A DNA stretch of 64,000 nt from Ruegeria atlantica (GTDB lineage Bacteria; Pseudomonadota; Alphaproteobacteria; Rhodobacterales; Rhodobacteraceae). The stretch is from assembly GCF_013032505.1 (NCBI RefSeq), contig NZ_WQCG01000002.1, positions 682,001-746,000 on the forward strand. Reading direction: 5' to 3'. How positions within the stretch are numbered: the first letter of the stretch is position 1; each line of letters begins with the position of its first letter. Below, piece after piece: positions 45,256 to 54,195 of the stretch. The position numbers and the translations under genes are program-made. Under the pieces are notes generated by a model. That model made no database searches. It was not told the origin of the DNA and saw only the letters and a list, made by a program, of their open reading frames with translations.

Positions 45256-46937
45256 ACCACGTCAGTACTGATATCCCGCGACGCGATCCTGCGCAGGTTA
45301 TGCGCCTGTCGCGGCTGGGCTCGCTGCATCAGTGCAGACTCAGCTTCATGAGACAACTGACCCGGCGTATGGCGCATGAGAACTGGGTCTTTACGCGTCC
45401 TGTTTTTGAGATCGACGAAAACGGCGTCGGCCACGCTGTCTACACGGCGCAAGGTCCGGATCACGCCTATTCGCTGGTTGCGTTCGCCCATGACCTGCCG
45501 CCCGAACAACGGTCTGACCGGGTGATCGCCGAGGCGTGGGATGCCACTTTCGCATTATTCGATGGCATCCCAACAGAACAGGACATCCAACGCCTGTCAG
45601 AAAACGTCCCTTTGCAAGAGGCAGGGCGCGTAAGCGAAAGCGAGCTGTCACTGTCTCGCGCCAACCGGTCCGTGCGTTTATGGAAACACGTGGTAGACAG
45701 GTTGGCTGCCGGACAACAACCCGATTTGGAGCAAATCCATAAAGTCGGCTACCTGATGCGGACGACGGCCGTTTACGGATCGGGCAAGTTCGGCGCCGCG
45801 GATCGCGAGAAGATAGCGAACCGGCCAGAACTGCACGCACCGTTTCAAGCGGAAATGCTGTCGGTCTACCTGACGCGAACATTTGTCCGCGATCTGGTGC
45901 AACATATGGCCCTCGCCAAGGGCGGCATGCAGACGGCGGAACTGAACCCCGAGATTGCGCAGTGGCTGGGCATCGGAAACTCAACCGGATTGGGGATGGC
46001 TCCATTCATCGTCAATCACCCGGTATTGTTCAACAACTGGATCATGGCGCGCGAAGAGGCGTTGGCTCGTGTTCGGTCTCTGCAATCAGCGTCAGAGGAC
46101 GAAGCCCGACACTTTCGGGACATCTATGACCGCAGCAAGTTATCGATGTCGTGGTGGCGATCCGAGCATCCGGTCCAGATTGAAAAGATTGCCTCACTGA
46201 ATGCTGATCTAACAGCCATTTCCGGTTATCTGGACCAAAATAATCTGACGCAGGACCGCCCGTGGGATCGGCTCATCCGCTGGTCAGAAACCACACTTGG
46301 CGAAGAAGGTCAGGAACTTCTCGCGTCGCTTATTCTGGAACCCTATGGCGATCTGGTGGATGGCTTGACCGGTTGTATGGCTGACGGGAATGCTCAGGCA
46401 CAGGTTATTGATGGAGGCATGACTGTCGATCAACTCCGTGCCGCGATCCACGATCGCTTTGGCTGGGCACTGGAAATGGACTGGTCGGCCGAGGCGAACT
46501 GCGCGCGCGCCTGGTACGTGTCCGAAGAAAAGCTGGAACCGCGACTTGGTGAACGTTTCGAGGAACCGATTGCCGAATATGAACAGCCCCTCGCCCCGGC
46601 AAGAGACGCCGCGCTGGCCTACGCGGACCTTGCGAGTTGGCAAGACGACAAGCACGTAGCCGAGTTCCTTTTGCGCCATCCCGAGCACCGCCACACGGTG
46701 CGGCGTGCGCAGATTGGCGTTGTAGCACCGTATGGCGAGCTTCGCGACAACACGATAAGCGCCGACGTTATGCCCATAGATATGCTCCGGGCCAAGCTGT
46801 CGTTTTTCGGTGCCACACATTTTGATCCGCGCTCGGACCGCTGGGTCCGTATCTGCATGTACGCTGGCGCGCCCTACCCTGAAGACCTGAATGCCAGCAC
46901 CGCAGACTTGTGGGTTTACCCGGAGCTATCTTCATGA
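45252..46937 (+). CDS. Conserved-looking protein of unknown function
   Basis: 561 residues, no signal peptide or membrane helix, rich in Trp, Arg and Glu, so probably a soluble cytoplasmic protein. Segments such as HQCRLSFMRQLTRRMAHENW, RTTAVYGSGKFGAADREKI and LILEPYGDLVDGLTGCMAD look structured, but I recognise no family. ATG overlaps the dipeptidase stop (ATGA), and its own stop overlaps the DUF3726 start in the same way, so it is translated as part of a tight five-gene operon and must act in that pathway. Confidence 0.7.
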   Translation: MNHVSTDIPRRDPAQVMRLSRLGSLHQCRLSFMRQLTRRMAHENWVFTRPVFEIDENGVGHAVYTAQGPDHAYSLVAFAHDLPPEQRSDRVIAEAWDATFALFDGIPTEQDIQRLSENVPLQEAGRVSESELSLSRANRSVRLWKHVVDRLAAGQQPDLEQIHKVGYLMRTTAVYGSGKFGAADREKIANRPELHAPFQAEMLSVYLTRTFVRDLVQHMALAKGGMQTAELNPEIAQWLGIGNSTGLGMAPFIVNHPVLFNNWIMAREEALARVRSLQSASEDEARHFRDIYDRSKLSMSWWRSEHPVQIEKIASLNADLTAISGYLDQNNLTQDRPWDRLIRWSETTLGEEGQELLASLILEPYGDLVDGLTGCMADGNAQAQVIDGGMTVDQLRAAIHDRFGWALEMDWSAEANCARAWYVSEEKLEPRLGERFEEPIAEYEQPLAPARDAALAYADLASWQDDKHVAEFLLRHPEHRHTVRRAQIGVVAPYGELRDNTISADVMPIDMLRAKLSFFGATHFDPRSDRWVRICMYAGAPYPEDLNASTADLWVYPELSS

Positions 46938-47563
46938 ACGCCTCGCTAAATGAGATCGAAGCCACCGCAAAGCGCGCGGCGCGTGGTGCAGGATATAGCT
47001 GGGGATTGGCCGAGGAAGCCGCGAAAGCGACGCGCTGGCTATGCGCACGGGGCCAAAACGGTACCGGTGCTCTGGCTCGATTGTTGCAACTGGAATTGAC
47101 GCGCTCACTTAAACAACACTCCCCGGCCGATCTGAGCGGAGAATGGCAGAGTGATAGCGAGCTTTGCCCTTTGGTGACTGGCGCATTGCTGTCAGATTGT
47201 GCGCACCAACTGAACTCAGCCCCGATTGAGATAAAGAACGTAGCTGTGCCTGCCTTGCTGCTTCCATTCGCGGCAAATGCGGCGCGCGTGTTACAGACCT
47301 GCGTGAGTGTTGACTGTGACAGCGCACAGGTAGAAACCGACGGATTTGACCTATCCCTGAACGTCCCACTTTCGGATGGGCCACAACAGGTTTCGGTGCG
47401 TAGCGGCGGCCAACTGACCGCACCAGTCCCCCATCGAACACGGGCGGAACCTGATCCAACTGATTGGGGCATGCTGAACCGGTTCGCCCATCGTACATAC
47501 GCCCCCGCCACCGAGGAATCCCGCTTGCGCGGGGCCGGAGCGGGCTTATCCGACAACGACTAA
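46934..47563 (+). CDS. DUF3726-domain protein
   Basis: 209 residues. The start SLNEIEATAKRAARGAGYSW, then GLAEEAAKATRWL, is typical of DUF3726, and the tail (DWGMLNRFAHRTYAPATEES) also fits. No function is known. It is repeatedly seen beside Ldh-type dehydrogenases, as here (10 bases upstream of one). ATG 46934 overlaps the previous stop by 4 bases; an upstream in-frame GTG is not needed. Confidence 0.75.
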   Translation: MNASLNEIEATAKRAARGAGYSWGLAEEAAKATRWLCARGQNGTGALARLLQLELTRSLKQHSPADLSGEWQSDSELCPLVTGALLSDCAHQLNSAPIEIKNVAVPALLLPFAANAARVLQTCVSVDCDSAQVETDGFDLSLNVPLSDGPQQVSVRSGGQLTAPVPHRTRAEPDPTDWGMLNRFAHRTYAPATEESRLRGAGAGLSDND

Positions 47564-47573
47564 AGAGGCCCCT

Positions 47574-48584
47574 ATGATTGAAACCCGCACCCTGTCTCTG
47601 GAGCAGATCGAAGATCTCGCCTTCCGTGCGCTTGTCGCCGCAGGAACCTCAGAAGCCAACGCCCGGCCATTGGCCGTTGCGACCGCGGCAACCGAAGCGG
47701 ATGGTGTCGCAAGCCACGGGCTGGCATACATCCCGATCTATTGCGAGCACGTGCAATGTGGGAAGGTGGACGGCGCGGCCCAACCGGAACTGTCGCGTCC
47801 GCGCCCCGGCGCAGTAAACGTAGACGCAGCAACCGGTTTTGCCCATTCCGCAATTGATATGGGTTTTGAGGCCCTTATCCCAGCAGCGCGCGAACAGGGA
47901 ATCGCGGCATTGTCTATCCGCAACAGCTATAACTGCGGTGTCCTTGGATACCACACATACCGGTTGGCGCAGGCCGGCTTAGTGGGGTTGGGGTTCACAA
48001 ATGCTCCGGCCTCGATCGCGCCCTCGGGAGGTGCGAAACCTGTCGTCGGAACCAACCCTTTCTCGATCGCGGCACCGGGTGCGGACGGCCAACCCGCTCT
48101 GCTGATCGACCAAAGCGCCAGCACGATTGCCAAAAGCGAAGTCATGAAACACGCCCGCGAAGGCAAACCGATCCCGGTTGGCTGGGCTCTGGACGCAGAT
48201 GGCAATCCGACCACGGACCCCAATGTTGGCCTCAAGGGGTCGATGGCGCCGTCCGGCGGTTACAAAGGTGTCGGTGTTGCCCTGCTAACCGAGGTCCTGG
48301 CCGCGGCTTTGACCGGGGCGACCCTTGGCATTAACGCCTCTCCCTTCTCCGGCACCGCTGGCGGACCACCCAAAACCGGGCAGTTCTTCGTCGCAATAGA
48401 TCCCTCTGCGACCTCTGGTGACGCTTTTGCTTCGGGGATCAGCGAGTTGGTTGGCGCGATCCGTGCTCAGAACGGCGCCCATCTGCCCGGGGATGGACGC
48501 GGCAGCAAACGGAGTCAGGCACAGACCGACGGCGTTGCCGTCAATGCGGCCACATTGGATAAGATTGAGGCGATCATCGCCTAA
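47574..48584 (+). CDS. Malate/L-lactate dehydrogenase-family (Ldh_2) oxidoreductase
   Basis: 336 residues. Family motifs: ATEADGVASHGLAYIPIYCE, SIRNSYNCGVLGYHTYRLAQ, GFTNAPASIAPSGGAKPVVG, NPFSIAAPG, DQSAS, and PSGGYKGVGVALLTEVLAAA. Members reduce or oxidise 2-hydroxy/2-oxo acids or cyclic imino acids with NAD(P)H; examples are pyrroline/piperideine carboxylate reductases, and ComC, (R)-sulfolactate dehydrogenase. GAGG precedes the ATG. It ends the operon starting with the aldehyde dehydrogenase. Because ComC is in this family it is also a candidate for the missing sulfolactate step. Confidence 0.85.
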   Translation: MIETRTLSLEQIEDLAFRALVAAGTSEANARPLAVATAATEADGVASHGLAYIPIYCEHVQCGKVDGAAQPELSRPRPGAVNVDAATGFAHSAIDMGFEALIPAAREQGIAALSIRNSYNCGVLGYHTYRLAQAGLVGLGFTNAPASIAPSGGAKPVVGTNPFSIAAPGADGQPALLIDQSASTIAKSEVMKHAREGKPIPVGWALDADGNPTTDPNVGLKGSMAPSGGYKGVGVALLTEVLAAALTGATLGINASPFSGTAGGPPKTGQFFVAIDPSATSGDAFASGISELVGAIRAQNGAHLPGDGRGSKRSQAQTDGVAVNAATLDKIEAIIA

Positions 48585-48607
48585 CGGCGCAGCTATTCTG
48601 CATTAGC

Positions 48608-49639
48608 CTATGAGGTCGCCAGCAAACGCGTTGTTTGTCTGGCGACACATTCCAATTCACAGCGGATGCTGAAATGTTGGGGATTATCCGACGTAATGAA
48701 GTCGGTGAATTTCTCACCTGCCAACGCTCCGATGGTTTCCGCAGGAATGCGGATGGTCGTAAGGCCGGGCTCAACATCCGCTGACCCCTTGAAATCTCCG
48801 ATACCTATGATCGACAAATCCTCTGGCACGCGCAAACCAAGCTTTTGGGCAGCAAACAGTGCGCCCTGTGCAATGACGTCATTCCCACACAACAATGCCG
48901 TAGGTCGTTTTGGCGCCGTCAACAACACCAACGCCGCTTGCTTGGCCTGAGAAACACTGTAGGGCGCCTGAGTTTCATGTTCATCGGGCACTGAAACCCC
49001 CTGCTCGCCCAACGCGTCATGCACGGCGGAAAGGCGGTGCTGCGCGCGGTCGTTTCCCTGGGTTTCCGGAAAGATCAATCCGATGTCACGGTGCCCCAGT
49101 TCCAACAAATGCGCGGCTGCCAGGCGCCCGGCAAGATGGTTGTCCGCCCCCACACAAGGAAGGGGCGAGTCCTGCGCGTAGTTCCAGATCGCCAACGCTG
49201 GTATCTTTTGCTGCTTGATCAACCGGTTGGTGGCATCGGAATGTTCCAACCCAACCAGCGCCACGCCGTCCACGCGGTGTTCAAGAAACTTGCGAACCAT
49301 CGCGTATTCCCGATCCAGATCATACCCGTGCGATGCCAGCAACAGACTGAACCCCGCCTTGTCGATCGAATCCGAGAAAGCCTGAATAACCTCAGAGAAA
49401 ATCGCGTGGTTGATTGTGGGCACAACAAGTCCAATTGTCCCTGACCGTTTTCCATGCATTGTTTGGGCGGCGCGGTTGCGGATATAGCCCAGTCGCTGCA
49501 CTGCCTTGTTGATCTTTTTGCGAGTCGCCGGGTTCACCAGATCGGGATGATTGAAGGTGCGGGAAACCGTCGACGGTGACACCTTTGCAGCCTTTGCGAC
49601 GGCCACTATGTCCACCTTATCTTTTTGAAAATTAGCCAT
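48608..49639 (-). CDS. LacI-family transcriptional regulator of the sulfoacetate-type operon
   Basis: 343 residues. Helix-turn-helix and hinge: DIVAVAKAAKVSPSTVSRTF, then NRAAQTMHGKRSG. Ligand domain: TIGLVVPTINHAIFSEVIQA, PCVGADNHLAGRLAAAHLLE, LSIIGIGDFKGSADVEPGLT. It is divergent from the TctA gene, and a near-palindrome lies between them, so it probably regulates that operon. It converges with the Ldh-type gene. Confidence 0.86.
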   Translation of the reverse strand: MANFQKDKVDIVAVAKAAKVSPSTVSRTFNHPDLVNPATRKKINKAVQRLGYIRNRAAQTMHGKRSGTIGLVVPTINHAIFSEVIQAFSDSIDKAGFSLLLASHGYDLDREYAMVRKFLEHRVDGVALVGLEHSDATNRLIKQQKIPALAIWNYAQDSPLPCVGADNHLAGRLAAAHLLELGHRDIGLIFPETQGNDRAQHRLSAVHDALGEQGVSVPDEHETQAPYSVSQAKQAALVLLTAPKRPTALLCGNDVIAQGALFAAQKLGLRVPEDLSIIGIGDFKGSADVEPGLTTIRIPAETIGALAGEKFTDFITSDNPQHFSIRCELECVARQTTRLLATS

Positions 49640-49665
49640 AATTTCGTCATTCCCGACTGAATTTA

Positions 49666-49679
49666 TGAAAACATTTGCA
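49666..49679. promoter_or_regulatory. Possible LacI-type operator
   Basis: TGAAAACATTTGCA has ten of 14 positions matching its own reverse complement, in the A-rich form used by some LacI members. It sits 27 bases before the regulator start and 74 bases before the TctA start. Confidence 0.4.
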
Positions 49680-49752
49680 ATACTATTTTCATCCCCTAAC
49701 CTGATTTGTCAACAAAAGTGAAAGTGCGAACATACGGGTTGGGAGGCCCTGA

Positions 49753-51264
49753 ATGGAATTCATTTACTACTTTGGAGATGTGTTCACGCCGCTATCGTTT
49801 TTGCTGCTCTTGGGCGGCACGATCGGAGGGCTAATTCTGGGCGCGACCCCCGGCCTGTCACCAACGATGGCGGTGGCCCTGCTGATCCCGTTCACCTTCC
49901 AACTTGAGGCCGCGCAGGGCCTGATCCTGTTGGGGGCGGCTTATACCTCGACGGTGGCCGGTGGGGCCGTCAGCGCTATCCTTCTAAAAATCCCTGGCGC
50001 ACCGGCGAATATCGCCACCACATTGGATGGCCACACGATGGCTAAACAGGGTCAGGGGGCGCGGGCGTTGCAACTGTCCTTCCTAGCTTCGGCTGTGGGC
50101 GGCATTTTCGGCGTTCTTCTGCTGATTTTCCTGACCCCGGTTCTGGCAAAGTGGGCGTTAGCGTTTGGCCCCTCGCACCTGTTCTGGCTGGCTATTCTGG
50201 GGGTCACGGTGATCGGGACGCTGGATTCCGCTTCAGTGGTCAAAGGGTTGTTGTCCGGCTGTATCGGGTTGTGGCTGGCCACAATTGGGTTCGACGACAT
50301 CATGGGTGCACAACGCTTTATCTTTCACCCCGCATTGGGCGGCGGCATCAACATCATTGCCGCGTTGATTGGTCTGTTTGCAATCCCGCAGGTCCTGACC
50401 ATGTTCGCCAAAGGCCGCCACAACACCGGTGCCGAAGTGATCGAAGTCCAACGCCATTCAATCATGGCGGCGTTCAAGGAACTGTTCAGTCGCACCCGTG
50501 CGCTGAGTATCGGGACGCTGACGGGCTCGATCATCGGCCTGATCCCTGGCGTCGGAGGACAGATAGCTGGCCTTGTCGCCTATGATCAAACAAAGAAGTT
50601 TTCATCGGAAAAGGATAAGTTCGGCACCGGGCATTCCGAGGGCGTAATCGCCGCGGAATCTGCCAACAACGCAATGGTTGGCCCATCGCTTGTGCCCCTG
50701 CTGACGCTATCCATACCCGGCAGCCCAACCGCGGCTGTGTTGTTGGGCGGGTTGCTGATCCACGGAATTTTCCCGGGTTCGGACCTTTTCGACAATCACC
50801 CCGATGTCGCCTGGACCTTCATTAACTCCATGCTGATCGGGCAGGTGCTGATGTGTATCTTCGGCCTTTACGTTGCGGGTCTTGCGGCGCGAGTCGCACA
50901 GGTTCCTCAATCTGTCATGGCCGCAATCGTTCTGGCGCTTTCGGTTTTCGGCGCTTATTCGGTCCAAGGTTCAATGGGCGATGTCTATGTCATGGCGTGC
51001 CTCGGCATCGGCATGTTCTTCCTAGAGCGCTTTGGCTTCTCGGCTGCGCCGCTGGTGCTTGGCCTGATCCTTGGCCCCATCGCCGAAGCCAACTTTATCC
51101 AGGGCGGAATGATCGCTGACGCGACCGTGGGCAAGGCGTCGTACTTCATGACCGGTGGATTGAACTTGTTCCTGATCGCGGTAGTACTGGCCTCAATCGC
51201 CTACTCGGTCTGGATGGAGCTGCGCAGCCGGCGCTACACCACTAAAGAGGAGGCGCAGGCATGA
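49753..51264 (+). CDS. Tripartite tricarboxylate transporter permease (TctA type)
   Basis: 503 residues and about eleven helices. Motifs: LILGATPGLSPTMAVALLIP, SAILLKIPGAPANIATTLDG, AESANNAMVGPSLVPLLTLS, IPGSPTAAVLLGGLLIHGI. Large channel subunit of a TTT system. GGGAGG precedes the ATG; the stop overlaps tctB by 4 bases. SauS- and SauT-like genes follow, so the substrate is most likely sulfoacetate. Confidence 0.9.
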   Translation: MEFIYYFGDVFTPLSFLLLLGGTIGGLILGATPGLSPTMAVALLIPFTFQLEAAQGLILLGAAYTSTVAGGAVSAILLKIPGAPANIATTLDGHTMAKQGQGARALQLSFLASAVGGIFGVLLLIFLTPVLAKWALAFGPSHLFWLAILGVTVIGTLDSASVVKGLLSGCIGLWLATIGFDDIMGAQRFIFHPALGGGINIIAALIGLFAIPQVLTMFAKGRHNTGAEVIEVQRHSIMAAFKELFSRTRALSIGTLTGSIIGLIPGVGGQIAGLVAYDQTKKFSSEKDKFGTGHSEGVIAAESANNAMVGPSLVPLLTLSIPGSPTAAVLLGGLLIHGIFPGSDLFDNHPDVAWTFINSMLIGQVLMCIFGLYVAGLAARVAQVPQSVMAAIVLALSVFGAYSVQGSMGDVYVMACLGIGMFFLERFGFSAAPLVLGLILGPIAEANFIQGGMIADATVGKASYFMTGGLNLFLIAVVLASIAYSVWMELRSRRYTTKEEAQA

Positions 51265-51716
51265 ACCGGTCGCAACATATATTCGGGTCAGGCCTGGTCT
51301 TCGCAGTTGGTCTTTGGGTCACATGGGTCAGCTACACGCAGCAACCCGCTGAGGCTTTCCTGTTTCCGCGCCTTATTGCAACAGTCTTTGTAGTGTTGGC
51401 CGGATGGACCTTTGGCAAAGCGGTCATGGGACTATCCAAGGTCGGCAATGGCGTGACGCGAACAATGTTCGTGAACATGCTGCCCGGTCTGATCATCATG
51501 CTGATCTATGTGTTCTGGGCGGCAAAAACGCTGGGGTTCTACACCGCGACGACCATCGCATTTTTCATCCTGCTGTCGATCTATGACCCCGCCCCCCATT
51601 CCGAGGTCAAAACCTGGGTCAAACGCGGGACCATTACCGTGGTCTTTGTTGCGGTGATGTACGGGCTCTTTGCCATGCTTTTGAACGTCTACACACCAAG
51701 AGAAATTCTGTTCTGA
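51261..51716 (+). CDS. Tripartite tricarboxylate transporter small permease (TctB type)
   Basis: 151 residues with four helices (IFGSGLVFAVGLWVTWVSYT; LIATVFVVLAGWTFGKAV; LPGLIIMLIYVFWAAKTLGF; GTITVVFVAVMYGLFAMLLN). Length and PAEAFLFPRL near helix 2 fit TctB. It overlaps TctA by 4 bases. Confidence 0.85.
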   Translation: MNRSQHIFGSGLVFAVGLWVTWVSYTQQPAEAFLFPRLIATVFVVLAGWTFGKAVMGLSKVGNGVTRTMFVNMLPGLIIMLIYVFWAAKTLGFYTATTIAFFILLSIYDPAPHSEVKTWVKRGTITVVFVAVMYGLFAMLLNVYTPREILF

Positions 51717-51759
51717 CCGCATGGGAAGCGGGTGAACTTAATCAGGGAGGAAACGCAAA

Positions 51760-52719
51760 ATGAAACGATTTATAGCAGGGGCAGCTCTGGCGCTGGCGGG
51801 CCTGACTGGCGCGGCAATAGCCGAAGAATATCCCGAACGACCGCTGATGATGATGGTCAGCTATGGCGCCGGTGGGGCGACCGACTTTCAGGCGCGGATC
51901 GTCACCATGACCGCCGGGAATGAGGATGCGCTGGGAATGCCGATTGCCATCATCAACAAACCTGGTGCCGGCGGGCGCGTCGGTTGGAACTGGTTCGCCA
52001 CACAAGCTGACCCCGACGGATACACACTGGCCGCGTACAACGTGCCCCACTTCATCGCTCAGTCGATCAAGGGTGGTGTCGAGTATTCGGCGGACAGCTT
52101 TGAACCCATCGCAAACTGGGGTGCAGATCCGGCTGTGTTCGTGGTTGGTGCCGACAGCGAGTTCAACTCGATGGACGATGTCGTGGCCTTTGCCAAAGAG
52201 AACCCCGGCAAGCTGACCGTATCTGGCGCAGGTCTGTTTGTGGGCCACCACATTGCCGCGCTGCAGATCGACAAGGCCGCCGGAACCAAGATGGCCTATA
52301 TCCCGACCAAAGGCGGTGGAGCAGCAGCAATGAAGGCCGTCATCGCCGGTGAAGTTATGGGCGGTATCAACAACCTGTCCGATGCGTTCCGTGCGCAAGA
52401 GGCGGGCAATGTGAAAATTCTCGGCGTCGCTGATCTGGAACGCAACGCGTTTCTGCCGGATGTTCCTACGATGATGGAACAGGGGCTGGACGTGGACAAC
52501 TCCTCGGTCAACTTCCGGGGTGTGATGGTGCCCAAGGGAACACCTCCTGAGGTGATCGAGAAACTGGCAGCAACTGTGCCCGAAATGTTCGCCAATTCCC
52601 GCGTTGCCAAGAAGATGGAGGCAGGCGGCTCGCCCATGCACATCATGACACGTGAGGAAGTGATCGAGATGTGGGCACAGCGCCAACAGACGCTGAATGA
52701 ACTGCTTGCCGGTCTCTGA
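51760..52719 (+). CDS. Tripartite tricarboxylate transporter substrate-binding protein (TctC type)
   Basis: 319 residues. Signal peptide (RFIAGAALALAGLTGAAIAE), then EYPERPLMMMVSYGAGGATD, INKPGAGGRVGWNWFATQ, and PKGTPPEVIEKLAATVPEMF, the standard Bug/TctC pattern. AGGAGG precedes the ATG. It binds the substrate in the periplasm. Here the order is A-B-C, the reverse of the commonest order. A hairpin follows. Confidence 0.9.
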   Translation: MKRFIAGAALALAGLTGAAIAEEYPERPLMMMVSYGAGGATDFQARIVTMTAGNEDALGMPIAIINKPGAGGRVGWNWFATQADPDGYTLAAYNVPHFIAQSIKGGVEYSADSFEPIANWGADPAVFVVGADSEFNSMDDVVAFAKENPGKLTVSGAGLFVGHHIAALQIDKAAGTKMAYIPTKGGGAAAMKAVIAGEVMGGINNLSDAFRAQEAGNVKILGVADLERNAFLPDVPTMMEQGLDVDNSSVNFRGVMVPKGTPPEVIEKLAATVPEMFANSRVAKKMEAGGSPMHIMTREEVIEMWAQRQQTLNELLAGL

Positions 52720-52728
52720 ATGACTCCA

Positions 52729-52753
52729 CCGGGGCGGGCTGCGCCTGCCCCGG
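52729..52753 (+). terminator. Intra-operon hairpin between TctC and SauS genes
   Basis: CCGGGGCGGG (52729-52738) and CCTGCCCCGG (52744-52753) form a 10-bp stem including one G-U pair and a 5-base loop. It lies 10 bases after the tctC stop and has no U-run. Confidence 0.55.
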
Positions 52754-52773
52754 GCAACCAATCGAGGACAAAA

Positions 52774-54195
52774 ATGAACGCTCCAAACGACATAGCCCCC
52801 GAAAGTGCCGAAGTTGACCGGATCGTGGCGCAGGCTCGCAAGGCTCAGGCAGCTTACGAGGCAGCAGGCAGTCAGGCGCTATATGACAAAGCAGCACTGG
52901 CAGCGGGTTGGGCGATCATGGAACCCGCACGCAATCAGGCGCTGGCGGAGTTGGCGGTTGAAACCACCGGGCTGGGCAATGTCCCCGACAAGATCACCAA
53001 AAACCACCGTAAGACTCTGGGCCTATTGCGCGACATAGCAAGGGCAAAGACACATGGCATCATCAGCGATGACCCCGAAACAGGCATCACTGAAATCGCT
53101 CGTGCAATCGGTGTCATCGGCGCAGTGGTCCCTTCGACCAATCCAGCCGCGACCCCGGCCAACAACATCATCAATGCCCTGAAAGGGGGAAACGCGATCG
53201 TCGTCGCCCCCTCGCCCAAGGGTGTGGCGTCCTGTGAACTATTGCTACGTTTCATTCACGCCGAATTTGACAAGCTGGGGCTGGACCGGGATCTGGTCCA
53301 GATGATTCCAAGGCCAGGATCAAAGGCCAAAACCCAACGGCTGATGGAAACCTCGGATCGGGTGATCTGCACTGGCAGCCAAAACAATGTCCACCGGGCC
53401 CAGTCCTGCGGCACACCCGCTGTCGCGGTCGGCGCGGGCAATGTCACTGTGATCGTCGACGAAACTGCCGATCTGGCAGCCGCCGCTACAAAGATCACAG
53501 CCTCAAAGTGCTTTGACAATGCAACCTCCTGCTCGTCCGAGAACGCAGTTGTGGTTGTGGACGCCGTCTACGACGATTTTGTTGCGGCAATGGCAGCAGA
53601 AGGCGGCGCTCTGGTGCCTGCATCCGATGCCGATGGCATCATAGCGCGTCTTTGGCCGGACGGGCACCTCAACCGATCAGCTATCGCGCAGGATGCCGAC
53701 AAGATGCTTGAGGCATTGGGGATGGAAGGAAAAGTCCCCGAAGGTACGAAATTTCTGGCAGTAGAAACCGACGGAATCGGCCCTGATCACCCCCTGTCCG
53801 GAGAGAAGCTGAGCCGTGTTCTGGCGCTTTACCGGGCCTCGGACTATGCCGCCGCGAAAGCCACCGCAGGGCGCGTTCTGGCCCATCAAGGTGCCGGACA
53901 TTCGGTCGGTATCCACACCAGCGACGACGGGCGCGCCGTTGAGCTGGGACGCGAGCTACCCACCTGCCGGGTGATCGTCAATCAGGCGCATACCTTTGCC
54001 ACCGGTGGTAGCTTCAATAATGGGATGCCCTTTTCTCTTTCGATGGGATGCGGCAGCTGGGGCGGAAACTCCATTGATACTAATCTGCACTGGCGGCACT
54101 TCGTCCAAACCACCAAAATTGTGCGTGAAATACCCCCCCGCGAACCCGCGCTCGAAGATGTATTCGGCGCGTATTGGAGGGAGGCCGGCCAATGA
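52774..54195 (+). CDS. sauS: Acylating sulfoacetaldehyde dehydrogenase
   Basis: 473 residues. It belongs to the CoA-acylating aldehyde dehydrogenase group: AIGVIGAVVPSTNPAATPAN, NALKGGNAIVVAPSPKG, and the catalytic cysteine in FDNATSCSSENAVVV. It lacks the GG-TGQ-C motif of the hydrolytic family. SauS reduces sulfoacetyl-CoA to sulfoacetaldehyde with NADPH. The partner ligase overlaps its end (ATGA). Start ATG 52774 is preceded by GAGGAC; an in-frame ATG at 52720 would cover the hairpin. Assignment uses family plus context; other CoA-acylating substrates cannot be excluded. Confidence 0.85.
   Translation: MNAPNDIAPESAEVDRIVAQARKAQAAYEAAGSQALYDKAALAAGWAIMEPARNQALAELAVETTGLGNVPDKITKNHRKTLGLLRDIARAKTHGIISDDPETGITEIARAIGVIGAVVPSTNPAATPANNIINALKGGNAIVVAPSPKGVASCELLLRFIHAEFDKLGLDRDLVQMIPRPGSKAKTQRLMETSDRVICTGSQNNVHRAQSCGTPAVAVGAGNVTVIVDETADLAAAATKITASKCFDNATSCSSENAVVVVDAVYDDFVAAMAAEGGALVPASDADGIIARLWPDGHLNRSAIAQDADKMLEALGMEGKVPEGTKFLAVETDGIGPDHPLSGEKLSRVLALYRASDYAAAKATAGRVLAHQGAGHSVGIHTSDDGRAVELGRELPTCRVIVNQAHTFATGGSFNNGMPFSLSMGCGSWGGNSIDTNLHWRHFVQTTKIVREIPPREPALEDVFGAYWREAGQ

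Noticed and set aside
51742..52761. 339-codon open frame opposite the TctC gene
   Set aside because: Antisense to a clear binding-protein gene; no ribosome site.
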